Source of the DNA: Bacteroidia bacterium
GTDB taxonomy: Bacteria; Bacteroidota; Bacteroidia; B-17B0; Aurantibacillaceae
Direction: 5' to 3'
NCBI GenBank assembly: GCA_016787705.1
Contig: JAEUTP010000007.1
Location: 1 to 64,000, forward strand
Length of the DNA: 64,000 nt
Shown here piece by piece: positions 52,188 to 60,959 of the stretch. Each line of letters starts with the position of its first letter. Positions within the stretch are counted from its first letter, which is position 1. A program made the translations under genes and the position numbers. A model generated the notes under the pieces. It saw only the letters and a list, made by a program, of their open reading frames with translations, searched no databases and was not told where the DNA came from.

Positions 52188-52733
52188 ATGTCTTTTTTGG
52201 GAATTATAGCTTTAATTAGCGGTGTAATTGGTGTTTGGCTTACAATTAAAGAAAGCATTTGGTGTTGGCCCGTTTCAATAATGTCTGTTATAGCATCCGC
52301 AGTTGAATTTTATGAAGCAAGATTGTTTGGTGATATGGGCCTGCAGGTATTTTATTTAGGTGCTGCCATTTACGGCTGGTATTTTTGGGATAAGAACAAA
52401 GAGAAAGAATTTAAAGTAGAAAAAGTACCGTTAAAATTAATTTCAGTTTTAATTATTGCTACGGTTGTATTAACCTTTTTGTTTTATTTTTTAATTGGCT
52501 TTTTTAAAGGTGATAAGGTTTTATTTGATGCCATACTAACGGCTTGCAGTTTGACAGCAACCTATATGATGACAAAAAAATGGGTAGAGAACTGGTTTGC
52601 ATGGGTGTTAATTGATGGCGCATATATAGTTTTGTATGGCGTAAAATTTATGTGGTTGTTTGCTGTACTATATTTATTTTTTACAATAATTGCTTTTTAC
52701 GGTTGGCTGAAATGGAGAAAAGCGGTATTATAA
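52188..52733 (+). CDS. pnuC: PnuC-family nicotinamide riboside (or thiamine) transporter
   Basis: 181 residues, seven to eight short hydrophobic helices. It has PnuC features: SGVIGVWLTIKESIWCWPVSIMS, LGAAIYGWYFW, MTKKWVENWFAWVLIDGAYIVLYG and FYGWLKWRK. PnuC proteins carry nicotinamide riboside by facilitated diffusion, trapped by phosphorylation; the closest relatives PnuT carry thiamine. The NR-kinase-like gene overlapping downstream favours nicotinamide riboside, the TenI-like gene upstream leaves thiamine open. Confidence 0.87.
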   Translation: MSFLGIIALISGVIGVWLTIKESIWCWPVSIMSVIASAVEFYEARLFGDMGLQVFYLGAAIYGWYFWDKNKEKEFKVEKVPLKLISVLIIATVVLTFLFYFLIGFFKGDKVLFDAILTACSLTATYMMTKKWVENWFAWVLIDGAYIVLYGVKFMWLFAVLYLFFTIIAFYGWLKWRKAVL

Positions 52734-53239
52734 AAATCGCAGTAATTGGCGCTGAAAGCACCGGTAAATCTGAACTTTGCGAGGTGCTGGCAAAATATTA
52801 CAATACGGTTTGGGTACCCGAATACGCACGCGAATATTTTAACGATTCGGATATTTATAATTATACTTTGCAAGATCTTGTTACTATTGCCAAAAAACAA
52901 ATTGAGAATGAGAATATATTCTTAAAAAAAGCAAACAAGTTTTTATTTTGCGACACAACATTAATAACACTTAAGATTTGGGCTGAGTTGGAGTTTAACC
53001 AAACACCCGAATTTATTCTTGAAAATGTAAGCAAGGTAAAATATGATCATTATTTTTTAATGACCAATGAAGTGCCATGGATGCAGGATGTACAGCGACA
53101 AAATAAATTTAGCCGTAACATGATCTTTAATATGAATAAGGTAGAGCTCGAAAAACTAAAAGCCCCCTATAATGTAATTAATGGTTTAAATGATGAGCGC
53201 TCAAACAACGCCATTAAACTAATTGACAAATTATTTTAA
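52712..53239 (+). CDS. NadR-like nicotinamide riboside kinase (AAA_28-type P-loop)
   Basis: 175 residues from the ATG at 52712, the first start compatible with the family; longer readings add a non-homologous lead from the pnuC frame. Walker A GAESTGKSEL, then YAREYF, LFCDTTLITLKIWAELEF and a C-terminal NGLNDERSNNAIKLID. It resembles the kinase half of NadR, which phosphorylates nicotinamide riboside to NMN. It overlaps pnuC by 22 nt, a typical salvage pair. Its stop overlaps the convergent T9SS gene by 4 nt. Confidence 0.86.
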   Translation: MEKSGIIKIAVIGAESTGKSELCEVLAKYYNTVWVPEYAREYFNDSDIYNYTLQDLVTIAKKQIENENIFLKKANKFLFCDTTLITLKIWAELEFNQTPEFILENVSKVKYDHYFLMTNEVPWMQDVQRQNKFSRNMIFNMNKVELEKLKAPYNVINGLNDERSNNAIKLIDKLF

Positions 53240-54090
53240 TAGATCAACAGCTTTTCAGTGGCAAAGGTTTCGTTACCAGAATAATAGGTTAAAAAATAAA
53301 TACCTCTTGCAAAATTATTGCAATCAATAAAATCCGTTTCTCTTATTTTATTTTTATAGATCTCTTTACCTTGAGCGTCATTAATGGTAAAGGTCTTAAT
53401 ATCTTTATCCAGCAATTCTATTTTATTTGAAATAGAATTATAGCAGAAAGCTTTTTGTTTTGGTAGTTTATTGTGTGGAATGTATGTAATTAGATTTGTA
53501 CAAATACCACTTGTGCCAATGCTTACAAAATCCATATAATAGTTTACGTTGCTGTAATTGCTAAAACAAAGTAACAAGGTATCACCGCCATTTACCGGCA
53601 ATGGTGCTTCATAGTTTATCTCAAAGCCACCGGCAGGTAAATTTAGGCTATCGCAAATGCCTGTACCGCCTGTACTTGCACCATTCCAGTTGCATCTTAA
53701 AGGTGCTAATTGATTGTTGTGAATTTTTGTACAGGCGTTTGGCGAGTATTTCCAAAGCGACCAATCATAGAATGACTGTTGCGGAAACGGCCCGTTATTG
53801 CTGCCAATAATAAACTGTAATAATCCGGTGTTACAAATTTTAAAAATATACCACCCCGGCTCTAACTCATCTGCCAGCATACAGCCCTGGTTATTACCAA
53901 TTGGGTTTACCGTAGGATTACTAATGTTGCTAGGGTGTGGCAGATCATTAACACTTCCAAAACCTGTATTGGCAAATAAAGTTACGGTATAGCCGCTTGT
54001 AATAGTTAAAGCGTTAACACAATCCAAACTTGCAACCTGGGCGGTTAAAAATTGAAAGGAAATAAAGAATATGAAAAGGATCTTTTTCAA
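53236..54090 (-). CDS. secreted protein with T9SS sorting domain
   Basis: 284 residues from a TTG start; signal peptide KKILFIFFISFQFLTAQ. The middle ~180 residues form one beta-rich domain with Cys pairs (GCMLADELEPGWYIFKICNTG, SPNACTKIHNNQ, GTGICDSLNLPAGGFEINYEAP) that recalls domains with a jelly-roll/CUB-like fold in T9SS cargo. The C-terminal ~70 residues (DKDIKTFTINDAQGKEIYKN to FARGIYFLTYYSGN) are a sorting domain. It starts 5 nt after the EVE gene stop. Function unknown. Confidence 0.8.
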   Translation of the reverse strand: MKKILFIFFISFQFLTAQVASLDCVNALTITSGYTVTLFANTGFGSVNDLPHPSNISNPTVNPIGNNQGCMLADELEPGWYIFKICNTGLLQFIIGSNNGPFPQQSFYDWSLWKYSPNACTKIHNNQLAPLRCNWNGASTGGTGICDSLNLPAGGFEINYEAPLPVNGGDTLLLCFSNYSNVNYYMDFVSIGTSGICTNLITYIPHNKLPKQKAFCYNSISNKIELLDKDIKTFTINDAQGKEIYKNKIRETDFIDCNNFARGIYFLTYYSGNETFATEKLLIY

Positions 54091-54095
54091 TTCGT

Positions 54096-54512
54096 TTATT
54101 TTAAAGTTACCCCACCCATATCGCAGATCTTAAAAAACTCTGTTTCGCTAACTTTTCCAGTGCTTAAACGCGAAAGCCTTATCAGATCCATATTTTTAAA
54201 GAAAGGGTCTTTTTTTAAGGCTTCAAGTTTAACGGGGTTTTTAAAATCTTTATACGGCGCAAATTCAACCGCCAACCAGGCTGTTTCTTCTGTAGTGTGA
54301 TCCTGAAAATGTTCTTTAGTAACTTTGGCAATTCCTACAATTTCCATTCCTTCGTTGCTATGGTAAAAAAAAGCAAGATCGCCTTTTTTCATATCCCTTA
54401 AATTATTACGGGCGGCATAGTTGCGTACGCCTGTCCAATCGGTTTTTTTATCTTTTTTAAATTGTTCCCAGCTGTAAGCCGAGGGTTCTGATTTTATAAG
54501 CCAATAATTCAT
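54096..54512 (-). CDS. EVE-domain protein
   Basis: 138 residues, the whole being an EVE (PUA-like) domain: NYWLIKSEPSAYSWEQFKKD, TDWTGVRNYAARNNLRDMKKGDLAFFYHS, GIAKVTKEHF, FKNMDLIRLSRLSTGKVSE. EVE domains bind modified bases in nucleic acids (for example modified cytosines in restriction systems). Stand-alone versions are widespread, with unclear role. Cytoplasmic. Confidence 0.93.
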   Translation of the reverse strand: MNYWLIKSEPSAYSWEQFKKDKKTDWTGVRNYAARNNLRDMKKGDLAFFYHSNEGMEIVGIAKVTKEHFQDHTTEETAWLAVEFAPYKDFKNPVKLEALKKDPFFKNMDLIRLSRLSTGKVSETEFFKICDMGGVTLK

Positions 54513-54703
54513 GATATTTTAAGATAATGGGCTGAAATTAGTAAAATTATCAGGTTTTAAGTAATTATTTGGGCAATGCCGCCGTCCTAACAATAAAATT
54601 CAAGTATTTGAAAGGGTTTTCAACAGTCAATTAAAATCTTATAAACACTACTTGTTGCCGTTAAACTTGATGTTTTTAAAACCGAATTTAGTCTAAAAAC
54701 TAT

Positions 54704-54734
54704 ATTGTTTTTGAACAAATTATGCCTACATTTG
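54704..54734 (+). promoter_or_regulatory. promoter ATTG-N19-TACATTTG for the atp operon
   Basis: ATTG at 54704-54707, exactly 19 nt, then perfect TACATTTG at 54727-54734. It predicts a transcript start near 54740 and a leader of about 33 nt. It excludes the in-frame ATG at 54722 as the atpB start. The rest of the 260-bp gap back to the EVE gene shows nothing else. Confidence 0.7.
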
Positions 54735-54772
54735 CACCCGAATTTAAAGTGTTTCTTAATAAATTTACCGTA

Positions 54773-55960
54773 ATGACCAGTAAAATTAACACATACAAGC
54801 GATTTTTAACCATCTGCTTTGTGATATTTGCCCTGTTTTTCTCGTTTCCAACATTAGCATCTGAGCCTAACGAGCCCGAATCAGCAATCCATATTCCTGA
54901 TCATAGCGAAAAAAAGCCAGTAGATATTACCAAGGTGGCTTTTGAACATATTTTAGATGCGCACTCATGGCATTTGTGGGGCGAAGGTCATGATGCGGTT
55001 TCAATTCCCTTACCTGTTATTCTTAAAACCAATAATGGCCTTGTTATGTTCATGTCTTCTGAGTTTCATCACGATGTACACGGCATACATATTGTTGAGA
55101 AGAATGGTGAGAAATTCGTGAACTTTGAAGAAAAAATCTATTATGCATCTGATTTGCAAAATGAAGACGGCGCTTTTTTAAATACTACAAAAAATGACAA
55201 AGGTGAAGCTGAAGTTCATAATGCCTCGCCGCTTGATTTTTCGATCACAAAAAACGTTACTCAAATGTTTATTTCGGTAATTGTACTTGTATTAATATTT
55301 ACATCAATTGCCCGTGCTTATAAAAAGCAAGGGGTTACTTCTGCGCCAAAAGGCAAACAGTCTTTCTTTGAGCCATTAATTACGTTTGTGCGTGATGATA
55401 TTGCAAAAGTTAATATCGGGCATACTTCAGATAAGTATGTGCCTTACTTATTAACTGTATTTTTTATGATTCTTGTAAATAACGTATTCGGTTTAATTCC
55501 AATTGGCGCTAACTTAACCGGTAATATTGCCTTTACATTGGTATTATCTGTATTTACTTTAATTATTACTAACATTAATGGCAATAAAAATTACTGGGCT
55601 CATATTTTCTTACCACACGCGCCAAAAGCCATCTGGCCAATTTTAATTCCTATAGAGATAGTAGGTATTTTTACAAAACCATTCGCTTTAATGATTCGTT
55701 TGTTTGCAAACATTACCGCAGGCCACATCATCGTTATTTCTTTAATTGGTTTGATATTTGTTTTTGAAACCTATTTTATTTCACCGGTATCAGTGGCATT
55801 TGCCTTATTTATTGACGTGTTGGAGTGTCTGGTAGCATTTTTACAGGCATATATATTTACAATGTTAACGGCATTATTTATTGGTTCGGCAGTGGCCGAT
55901 CATAACGAAGATGGTGCACACAATGAAGACGATGAAAAAATCGCAAAAGCACATCACTAA
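54773..55960 (+). CDS. atpB: F0F1 ATP synthase subunit a
   Basis: 395 residues from the ATG at 54773. Proton-channel subunit: the essential arginine lies in LMIRLFANITAGHII, and the C-terminal DVLECLVAFLQAYIFTMLTALFIGSA helix is typical. Unlike most a subunits it has a signal-like N-terminus (FVIFALFFSFPTLAS) and about 170 extra residues outside the membrane, rich in His (DAHSWHLWGEGHD, SSEFHHDVHGIHI). Such extensions occur in Bacteroidota. The tail has HNEDGAHNEDDE. First gene of atpBEFHAG. Confidence 0.94.
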   Translation: MTSKINTYKRFLTICFVIFALFFSFPTLASEPNEPESAIHIPDHSEKKPVDITKVAFEHILDAHSWHLWGEGHDAVSIPLPVILKTNNGLVMFMSSEFHHDVHGIHIVEKNGEKFVNFEEKIYYASDLQNEDGAFLNTTKNDKGEAEVHNASPLDFSITKNVTQMFISVIVLVLIFTSIARAYKKQGVTSAPKGKQSFFEPLITFVRDDIAKVNIGHTSDKYVPYLLTVFFMILVNNVFGLIPIGANLTGNIAFTLVLSVFTLIITNINGNKNYWAHIFLPHAPKAIWPILIPIEIVGIFTKPFALMIRLFANITAGHIIVISLIGLIFVFETYFISPVSVAFALFIDVLECLVAFLQAYIFTMLTALFIGSAVADHNEDGAHNEDDEKIAKAHH

Positions 55961-55976
55961 AAATTTTTAAGAATAA

Positions 55977-56210
<234 letters not shown>

Positions 56211-56223
56211 TTTCAAAAAAACA

Positions 56224-56260
56224 AAACCAAAGCTTTTACGGTTGGTAAAAGCTTTGGTTT
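56224..56260 (+). terminator. 16-bp perfect hairpin between atpE and atpF (attenuator or stability element)
   Basis: AAACCAAAGCTTTTAC (56224-56239) pairs perfectly with GTAAAAGCTTTGGTTT (56245-56260), loop GGTTG, starting 14 nt after the atpE stop. Only a weak T run follows (TTTAATTAAAA), so it would be a leaky terminator or a processing/stability hairpin rather than a strong end point. Confidence 0.75.
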
Positions 56261-56286
56261 AATTAAAAGAACAAAAAACTAAAAAT

Positions 56287-56802
56287 ATGAACAGTTTATT
56301 TATAGCAGCAAGTTTAATTGAGCCCGCAGTTGGTTTAATTTTCTGGACAACCATAACCTTTATATTATTGTTGGTTATTTTAGGAAAATTTGCATGGAAG
56401 CCAATTTTAACGGCAATTAAAACCCGCGAAAAAAGTATTGAAACAGCTTTAAAAAGTGCTGAAAGTGCATTGAATGATATGCGTGAATTAAGAGCCAATA
56501 ACGAAAAAATTATGGCTGAAGCGCGCAACGAGCGCGATATTTTAATTAAAGAGGCCCGCGAAACAAAAGATGCTATTATTAATGAAGCAAAATCCAAGGC
56601 TCAAAAAGATGCTGATAGAATTTTAGCTTCTGCAAGAGAGCAGATCATCAACGAAAAAAATGCAGCAGTTACTGAGTTAAAAAACCAGGTTGCAACTTTA
56701 TCTATCGAGATCGCAGAAAAAATATTACGCAGCGAATTATCGTCTGACGAAAAGCAAAAAGCTTTGGTAAACAATTTAATGAAAGACGTAAACTTAAATT
56801 AA
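56287..56802 (+). CDS. atpF: F0F1 ATP synthase subunit b
   Basis: 171 residues: one N-terminal transmembrane helix (VGLIFWTTITFILLLVILGKFAW), then a long charged coiled coil (KTREKSIETALKSAESAL..., EARETKDAIINEAKSKAQKDADRILASAREQI) forming the stator stalk. Normal length. atpH starts 2 nt after its stop. Confidence 0.95.
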   Translation: MNSLFIAASLIEPAVGLIFWTTITFILLLVILGKFAWKPILTAIKTREKSIETALKSAESALNDMRELRANNEKIMAEARNERDILIKEARETKDAIINEAKSKAQKDADRILASAREQIINEKNAAVTELKNQVATLSIEIAEKILRSELSSDEKQKALVNNLMKDVNLN

Positions 56803-56803
56803 G

Positions 56804-57358
56804 ATGATCGTTGGTTCAAGATATGCTAAATCCCTTATCGACCTTGCTGTTGAAAATAAACAGCTGGAAGAAACAAGGAAAGATATGCAAACAGTAAAAC
56901 AGGTAAGTGATGAAAATCACGAATTTGTTGTTTTACTAAATAGCCCGGTTGTAAAAACAGATAAAAAAATTGCGATCCTTAATGCCATTTTTAGCGGTAA
57001 GATCTCAAAACTAACTTTATCGTTCTTAAACCTATTGGCAACAAAACGCCGTGAGGCTTACATTCCTGAAATTGCAATTGCTTTTGACGAACAATTTAAA
57101 GCAAAGAAAAATATTACCACCGCAGTTATTACCACTGCAGCAGTTTTAGATGCGAAAGTAAAAGAGAAAGTGCTTGAGATCGTTAAAAAACAAGCAGGAT
57201 CCGGCGATGTAGAATTGATAGAAAAAGTAGATGCTTCCATTTTAGGAGGCTTTGTACTTTCAATTGCCGACAAACAACTAGATCAAAGCGTAAAACGTAA
57301 TTTAAATGATCTTAAAAAGAATTTATTAAGTAATAAATATATACCAAGTAGTAATTAA
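56804..57358 (+). CDS. atpH: F0F1 ATP synthase subunit delta
   Basis: 184 residues; IVGSRYAKSLIDLAVENKQLEE is the family start, followed by FVVLLNSPVVKTDKKIAILNAIF, LTLSFLNLLATKRREAYIPEIAIAFDEQF and the C-terminal LIEKVDASILGGFVLSIADKQLDQSVKRNL. It joins subunit b to the top of F1. Normal length. 20 nt before atpA. Confidence 0.95.
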   Translation: MIVGSRYAKSLIDLAVENKQLEETRKDMQTVKQVSDENHEFVVLLNSPVVKTDKKIAILNAIFSGKISKLTLSFLNLLATKRREAYIPEIAIAFDEQFKAKKNITTAVITTAAVLDAKVKEKVLEIVKKQAGSGDVELIEKVDASILGGFVLSIADKQLDQSVKRNLNDLKKNLLSNKYIPSSN

Positions 57359-57377
57359 TAATTGAATCCAAAATAAA

Positions 57378-58955
57378 ATGGCTGAGATAAAACCGGCAGA
57401 AGTATCTGCAATTTTAAGACAACAACTAAGCGGCTTTAAAAGTGAGGCTGAGTTAGAAGAAGTAGGAACCGTATTACAAGTAGGTGATGGTATTGCCCGT
57501 ATCTATGGTCTATCTAAAGTTCAATCAGGTGAGTTGATCGAATTTGAAACAGGCTTACAGGCAATTGTATTAAATCTTGAAGAAGATAACGTTGGTGCCG
57601 TATTACTTGGGCCAAGTGAAGGTATTGCTGAAGGCAGCCCCGTTAAACGTACAGGTCGTATCGCATCATTAAAAGTAGGTGAAGGCATGTTAGGCCGTGT
57701 GGTTGATACTTTAGGAAATCCTATTGATGGAAAAGGACCAATCGTTGGCGAAACTTATGAAATGCCAATTGAACGTAAAGCTCCAGGTGTTATTTACCGT
57801 CAGCCGGTAACTGAGCCTTTACAAACAGGTATTAAAGCTATTGACGCCATGATTCCTATTGGTCGCGGTCAGCGTGAATTAGTGATCGGTGACCGCCAAA
57901 TTGGTAAAACTGCCGTTTGTATTGATACCATCATTAATCAAAAAGAGTTTTATGAGGCAGGTAAGCCTGTATTCTGTATATATGTAGCAGTTGGTCAAAA
58001 AGCGTCTACAGTTGCAAACATTGTGCGTGTATTAGAAGAGAACGGAGCTATGGCTTACACGGTAATTGTTGCAGCTAACGCGTCAGATCCTTCGCCATTA
58101 CAATTTTACGCGCCATTTTCAGGCGCTGCAATTGGTGAGTTCTTCCGCGATACCGGTCGTCCGGCATTGATCGTGTTTGATGATTTATCAAAACAAGCAG
58201 TTGCTTACCGTGAGGTATCATTATTATTACGTCGTCCTCCTGGACGTGAAGCTTATCCTGGTGATGTGTTCTACTTACACAGTCGTTTATTAGAGCGTGC
58301 CGCAAAGATCAATAATAATGATTCAATTGCACAAAGCATGAACGATCTTCCTGCATCTATTAAACATTTGGTAAAAGGTGGCGGTTCATTAACAGCTTTG
58401 CCGATTATCGAAACACAAGCGGGTGACGTTTCTGCATACATTCCAACCAACGTAATTTCAATTACCGATGGACAGATATTCTTAGAGTCTAACTTATTTA
58501 ACTCCGGTATCCGTCCTGCAATTAACGTAGGTATCTCGGTATCGCGCGTGGGTGGTAATGCTCAAATTAAATCAATGAAAAAAGTAGCGGGTACTTTAAA
58601 ATTAGATCAGGCTCAATACCGTGAGCTAGAGGCTTTCTCTAAATTCGGTTCTGATTTGGACGCTGCTACAAAATCAGTATTGGATAAAGGTTCACGTAAT
58701 ACAGAAATATTAAAGCAAGGTCAGTTCTCACCTTTCCGTGTCGAACAACAAATTGCTATTATTTATTTAGGAACAAAAAATCTATTAAGAACAGTTCCTG
58801 TAAATAAAGTTCGTGAATTTGAAAAAGACTATTTAGATCTTTTAGAGCGTAAGCATAAAAATGTGTTGAATGATCTTAAAGCAGGAAAATATACTGACGA
58901 GATAACTAACACTTTAGAAGCTGCCGCAAAAGAATTAACTGCAAAGTATAACTAA
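57378..58955 (+). CDS. atpA: F0F1 ATP synthase subunit alpha
   Basis: 525 residues. P-loop GDRQIGKT (usual GDRQTGKT), [67 protein letters not shown] and [33 protein letters not shown] are all present. Non-catalytic nucleotide-binding subunit of F1, with full alpha-type arginine finger region (GISVSRVGG). Its beta partner is not in the window. Confidence 0.98.
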   Translation: MAEIKPAEVSAILRQQLSGFKSEAELEEVGTVLQVGDGIARIYGLSKVQSGELIEFETGLQAIVLNLEEDNVGAVLLGPSEGIAEGSPVKRTGRIASLKVGEGMLGRVVDTLGNPIDGKGPIVGETYEMPIERKAPGVIYRQPVTEPLQTGIKAIDAMIPIGRGQRELVIGDRQIGKTAVCIDTIINQKEFYEAGKPVFCIYVAVGQKASTVANIVRVLEENGAMAYTVIVAANASDPSPLQFYAPFSGAAIGEFFRDTGRPALIVFDDLSKQAVAYREVSLLLRRPPGREAYPGDVFYLHSRLLERAAKINNNDSIAQSMNDLPASIKHLVKGGGSLTALPIIETQAGDVSAYIPTNVISITDGQIFLESNLFNSGIRPAINVGISVSRVGGNAQIKSMKKVAGTLKLDQAQYRELEAFSKFGSDLDAATKSVLDKGSRNTEILKQGQFSPFRVEQQIAIIYLGTKNLLRTVPVNKVREFEKDYLDLLERKHKNVLNDLKAGKYTDEITNTLEAAAKELTAKYN

Positions 58956-59042
58956 AGAAATTATAAATTATAGATTATAAATTTTAAATTGATCTAAAAC
59001 ATTCAACATTTAAAATTTTACATTTAAAATTTCAAGATAAAG

Positions 59043-59924
59043 ATGCCTAGTTTAAAGGAAGTAAGAAATAGAATAGTATCGGTTGGGTCAACCATGCAAA
59101 TTACCAGCGCCATGAAAATGGTAAGTGCTGCTAAATTAAAGCGGGCCCAGGATGCTATTACTCAAATGCGCCCTTATGCTAACAAACTAAAAGAACTTTT
59201 AGAGAACGTTAGTGCAAGTGTTGATGCAAGCGAAAATGCGTACGCAAGAAATACAGGTGGAAAAAATTTATTGATCATTGCTATTTCTTCAAACCGTGGT
59301 TTAGCAGGAGGATTTAACTCTAACATCATTAAAAAAACAAACCAGTTAATTAAGAATGAATATGCGGGACATAATATTACCGTGCTTTCAATCGGCAAAA
59401 AAGTGCAGGATGCTTTTAAGCGTACTTCTTATGGTATTGTAGGCAGCGATCTGCCGCACCATGCGGGAACTATTTTTGAAAAATTAAATTTTGAAACAAC
59501 TTCTGTAGTTGCCGAAAAAATAATGGAAGCTTTCTTAACTAAACAATTTGATAAAGTTGTTTTAGTATATAACCAATTTAGAAATGCTGCTGTTCAAATT
59601 CCAACCGAAGAGCAATTACTTCCATTAATTCCAACGCAGGTAGATGAAAAATCTTCTGCAAAAGCAGATTATATTTTTGAGCCAAGCCAGGAAACAATTA
59701 TTAATGAATTAATTCCGCGCTCTATTCGTACTCAATTTTATAAAGCCATCTTAGATTCAGTTGCCAGCGAACACGGTGCGCGTATGACCGCTATGCACAA
59801 AGCAACAGATAATGCTAAAGCAATGCAAAAAGAATTAAAAATTACTTATAACAAAGCCCGTCAGGCTGCAATTACTAAAGAGATTCTTGAGATTGTTGGC
59901 GGAGCAGAAGCACTGAATGGCTAA
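59043..59924 (+). CDS. atpG: F0F1 ATP synthase subunit gamma
   Basis: 293 residues; PSLKEVRNRIVSVGSTMQITSAMKMVSAAKLKRAQDAI at the start and ASEHGARMTAMHKATDNAKAM with TYNKARQAAITKEILEIVGGAEAL at the end form the rotating central coiled coil. Middle domain ISSNRGLAGGFNSNI. Normal length. It lies after an 87-bp AT-rich spacer from atpA and is last in the operon. Confidence 0.97.
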   Translation: MPSLKEVRNRIVSVGSTMQITSAMKMVSAAKLKRAQDAITQMRPYANKLKELLENVSASVDASENAYARNTGGKNLLIIAISSNRGLAGGFNSNIIKKTNQLIKNEYAGHNITVLSIGKKVQDAFKRTSYGIVGSDLPHHAGTIFEKLNFETTSVVAEKIMEAFLTKQFDKVVLVYNQFRNAAVQIPTEEQLLPLIPTQVDEKSSAKADYIFEPSQETIINELIPRSIRTQFYKAILDSVASEHGARMTAMHKATDNAKAMQKELKITYNKARQAAITKEILEIVGGAEALNG

Positions 59925-59938
59925 TGCAAATAAGCATT

Positions 59939-59971
59939 AAAAAACCCTTTACATTTTGTAAAGGGTTTTTT
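59939..59971 (+). terminator. terminator of the atp operon
   Basis: AAAAAACCCTTTACA (59939-59953) and TGTAAAGGGTTTTTT (59957-59971) form a 15-bp stem with TTT loop and a T run, 15 nt after the atpG stop. The beta and epsilon genes are therefore transcribed from elsewhere. Confidence 0.93.
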
Positions 59972-60067
59972 GTTTACTTAACATTTTTATTAAATAAAAT
60001 TTAAAACAAAAGCTGCGTTTTGATCGTATATATGATGAATAGTATGTTTAAAATTGCAGGTATATAA

Positions 60068-60793
60068 ATGGTAATTTTTGCTTTTTTAATATTGCACTGG
60101 TACTTGTCTTTATTTGGGCAAACATTTTTTTTACACCGTTATGCGGCACATAAAATGTTTACTATGAATAAATTCTGGGAACGTTTTTTTTACATTTTTG
60201 CCTGGCTAACGCAGGGCTCTTCATATTTAAATGCCCGCGCTTATGCTATTTTACATCGCATGCACCATGCATACAGCGATACTGAGCAAGATCCGCACAC
60301 ACCGCATTTTTTTAAAGAAGTATTTAGCATGATGGTGCACACCAAACGCATTTATAGCGATGTGCATAATAAACGAGTTGAGGTAGACGCGAAATTTGAT
60401 CGTAATTTTCCTGAGTATCCAGTTATTGATAAAATTGCTGATAGCTGGACATCGCGCCTGCTATTTGCCGCCGGTTATATTGCATTTTATATCGCTTTTG
60501 CAAATTATTGGTGGATGTACCTGTTATTACCCATTCATTTTATTATTGGGCCAATACAAGGTGCCATGGTAAACTGGGCTGGACATAAATATGGCTACCG
60601 TAATTTTGATTGTCCTGATAAATCAAAGAACACATTCTTTTTTGATTTTTTATTAATGGGTGAATTGTTTCAGAACAACCATCACCAGGCCGGCGCTAAG
60701 CCTAATTTTGCAGCTAAATGGTGGGAGTTCGACCCAACTTATCCTATCATTTGGTTGTTTGATAAAATCAGGATCATTAAGTTGGCAAAATAA
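60068..60793 (+). CDS. membrane fatty acid (acyl-CoA/acyl-lipid) desaturase
   Basis: 241 residues with four transmembrane segments and three histidine boxes of the di-iron desaturases: HRYAAH (about 24-29), HRMHH (about 65-69) and NNHHQ (about 200-204), plus NWAGHKYGYR. The arrangement matches stearoyl-CoA-type (delta-9) desaturases that put double bonds into membrane lipids with O2. Short for the family. A TAaaATTG box about 15 nt upstream gives a near-leaderless start. Confidence 0.88.
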   Translation: MVIFAFLILHWYLSLFGQTFFLHRYAAHKMFTMNKFWERFFYIFAWLTQGSSYLNARAYAILHRMHHAYSDTEQDPHTPHFFKEVFSMMVHTKRIYSDVHNKRVEVDAKFDRNFPEYPVIDKIADSWTSRLLFAAGYIAFYIAFANYWWMYLLLPIHFIIGPIQGAMVNWAGHKYGYRNFDCPDKSKNTFFFDFLLMGELFQNNHHQAGAKPNFAAKWWEFDPTYPIIWLFDKIRIIKLAK

Positions 60794-60810
60794 ATTGACA
60801 CAAACTATAC

Positions 60811-60938
60811 CAATAGCACTAATTTTTTTGAACCATTATTTGTGAAATTAATTTTCTTGTTGCAGTTTATTGCAACAAGAAATAACCAAACTAATTTAGC
60901 AGCTAAATAAGAATTGATTTCAAAAATTAGTGCAATTA
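60811..60938. repeat. palindromic intergenic element with nested hairpin
   Basis: GCACTAATTTTTTTGAA (60816-60832) and TTCAAAAATTAGTGC (60919-60933) are inverted copies apart from two extra Ts. Between them TTTCTTGTTGCA (60853-60864) pairs with TGCAACAAGAAA (60871-60882). The right end continues AATTAGTGGCAATT, a pattern I recall as common between Bacteroidota genes. It fills the gap between the desaturase and photolyase ends and may also terminate both. Confidence 0.55.
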
Positions 60939-60959
60939 GTGGCAATTGAAGTTGTAAAA

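Noticed and set aside
54722-54772. upstream ATG that would extend AtpB by 17 residues
   Set aside because: The -7 box TACATTTG lies inside this stretch, so it is not transcribed; the ATG at 54773 precedes a good signal-like segment.
56259-56597. 112-codon frame opposite atpF
   Set aside because: Shadow of the atpF coiled coil; no motif, no promoter.
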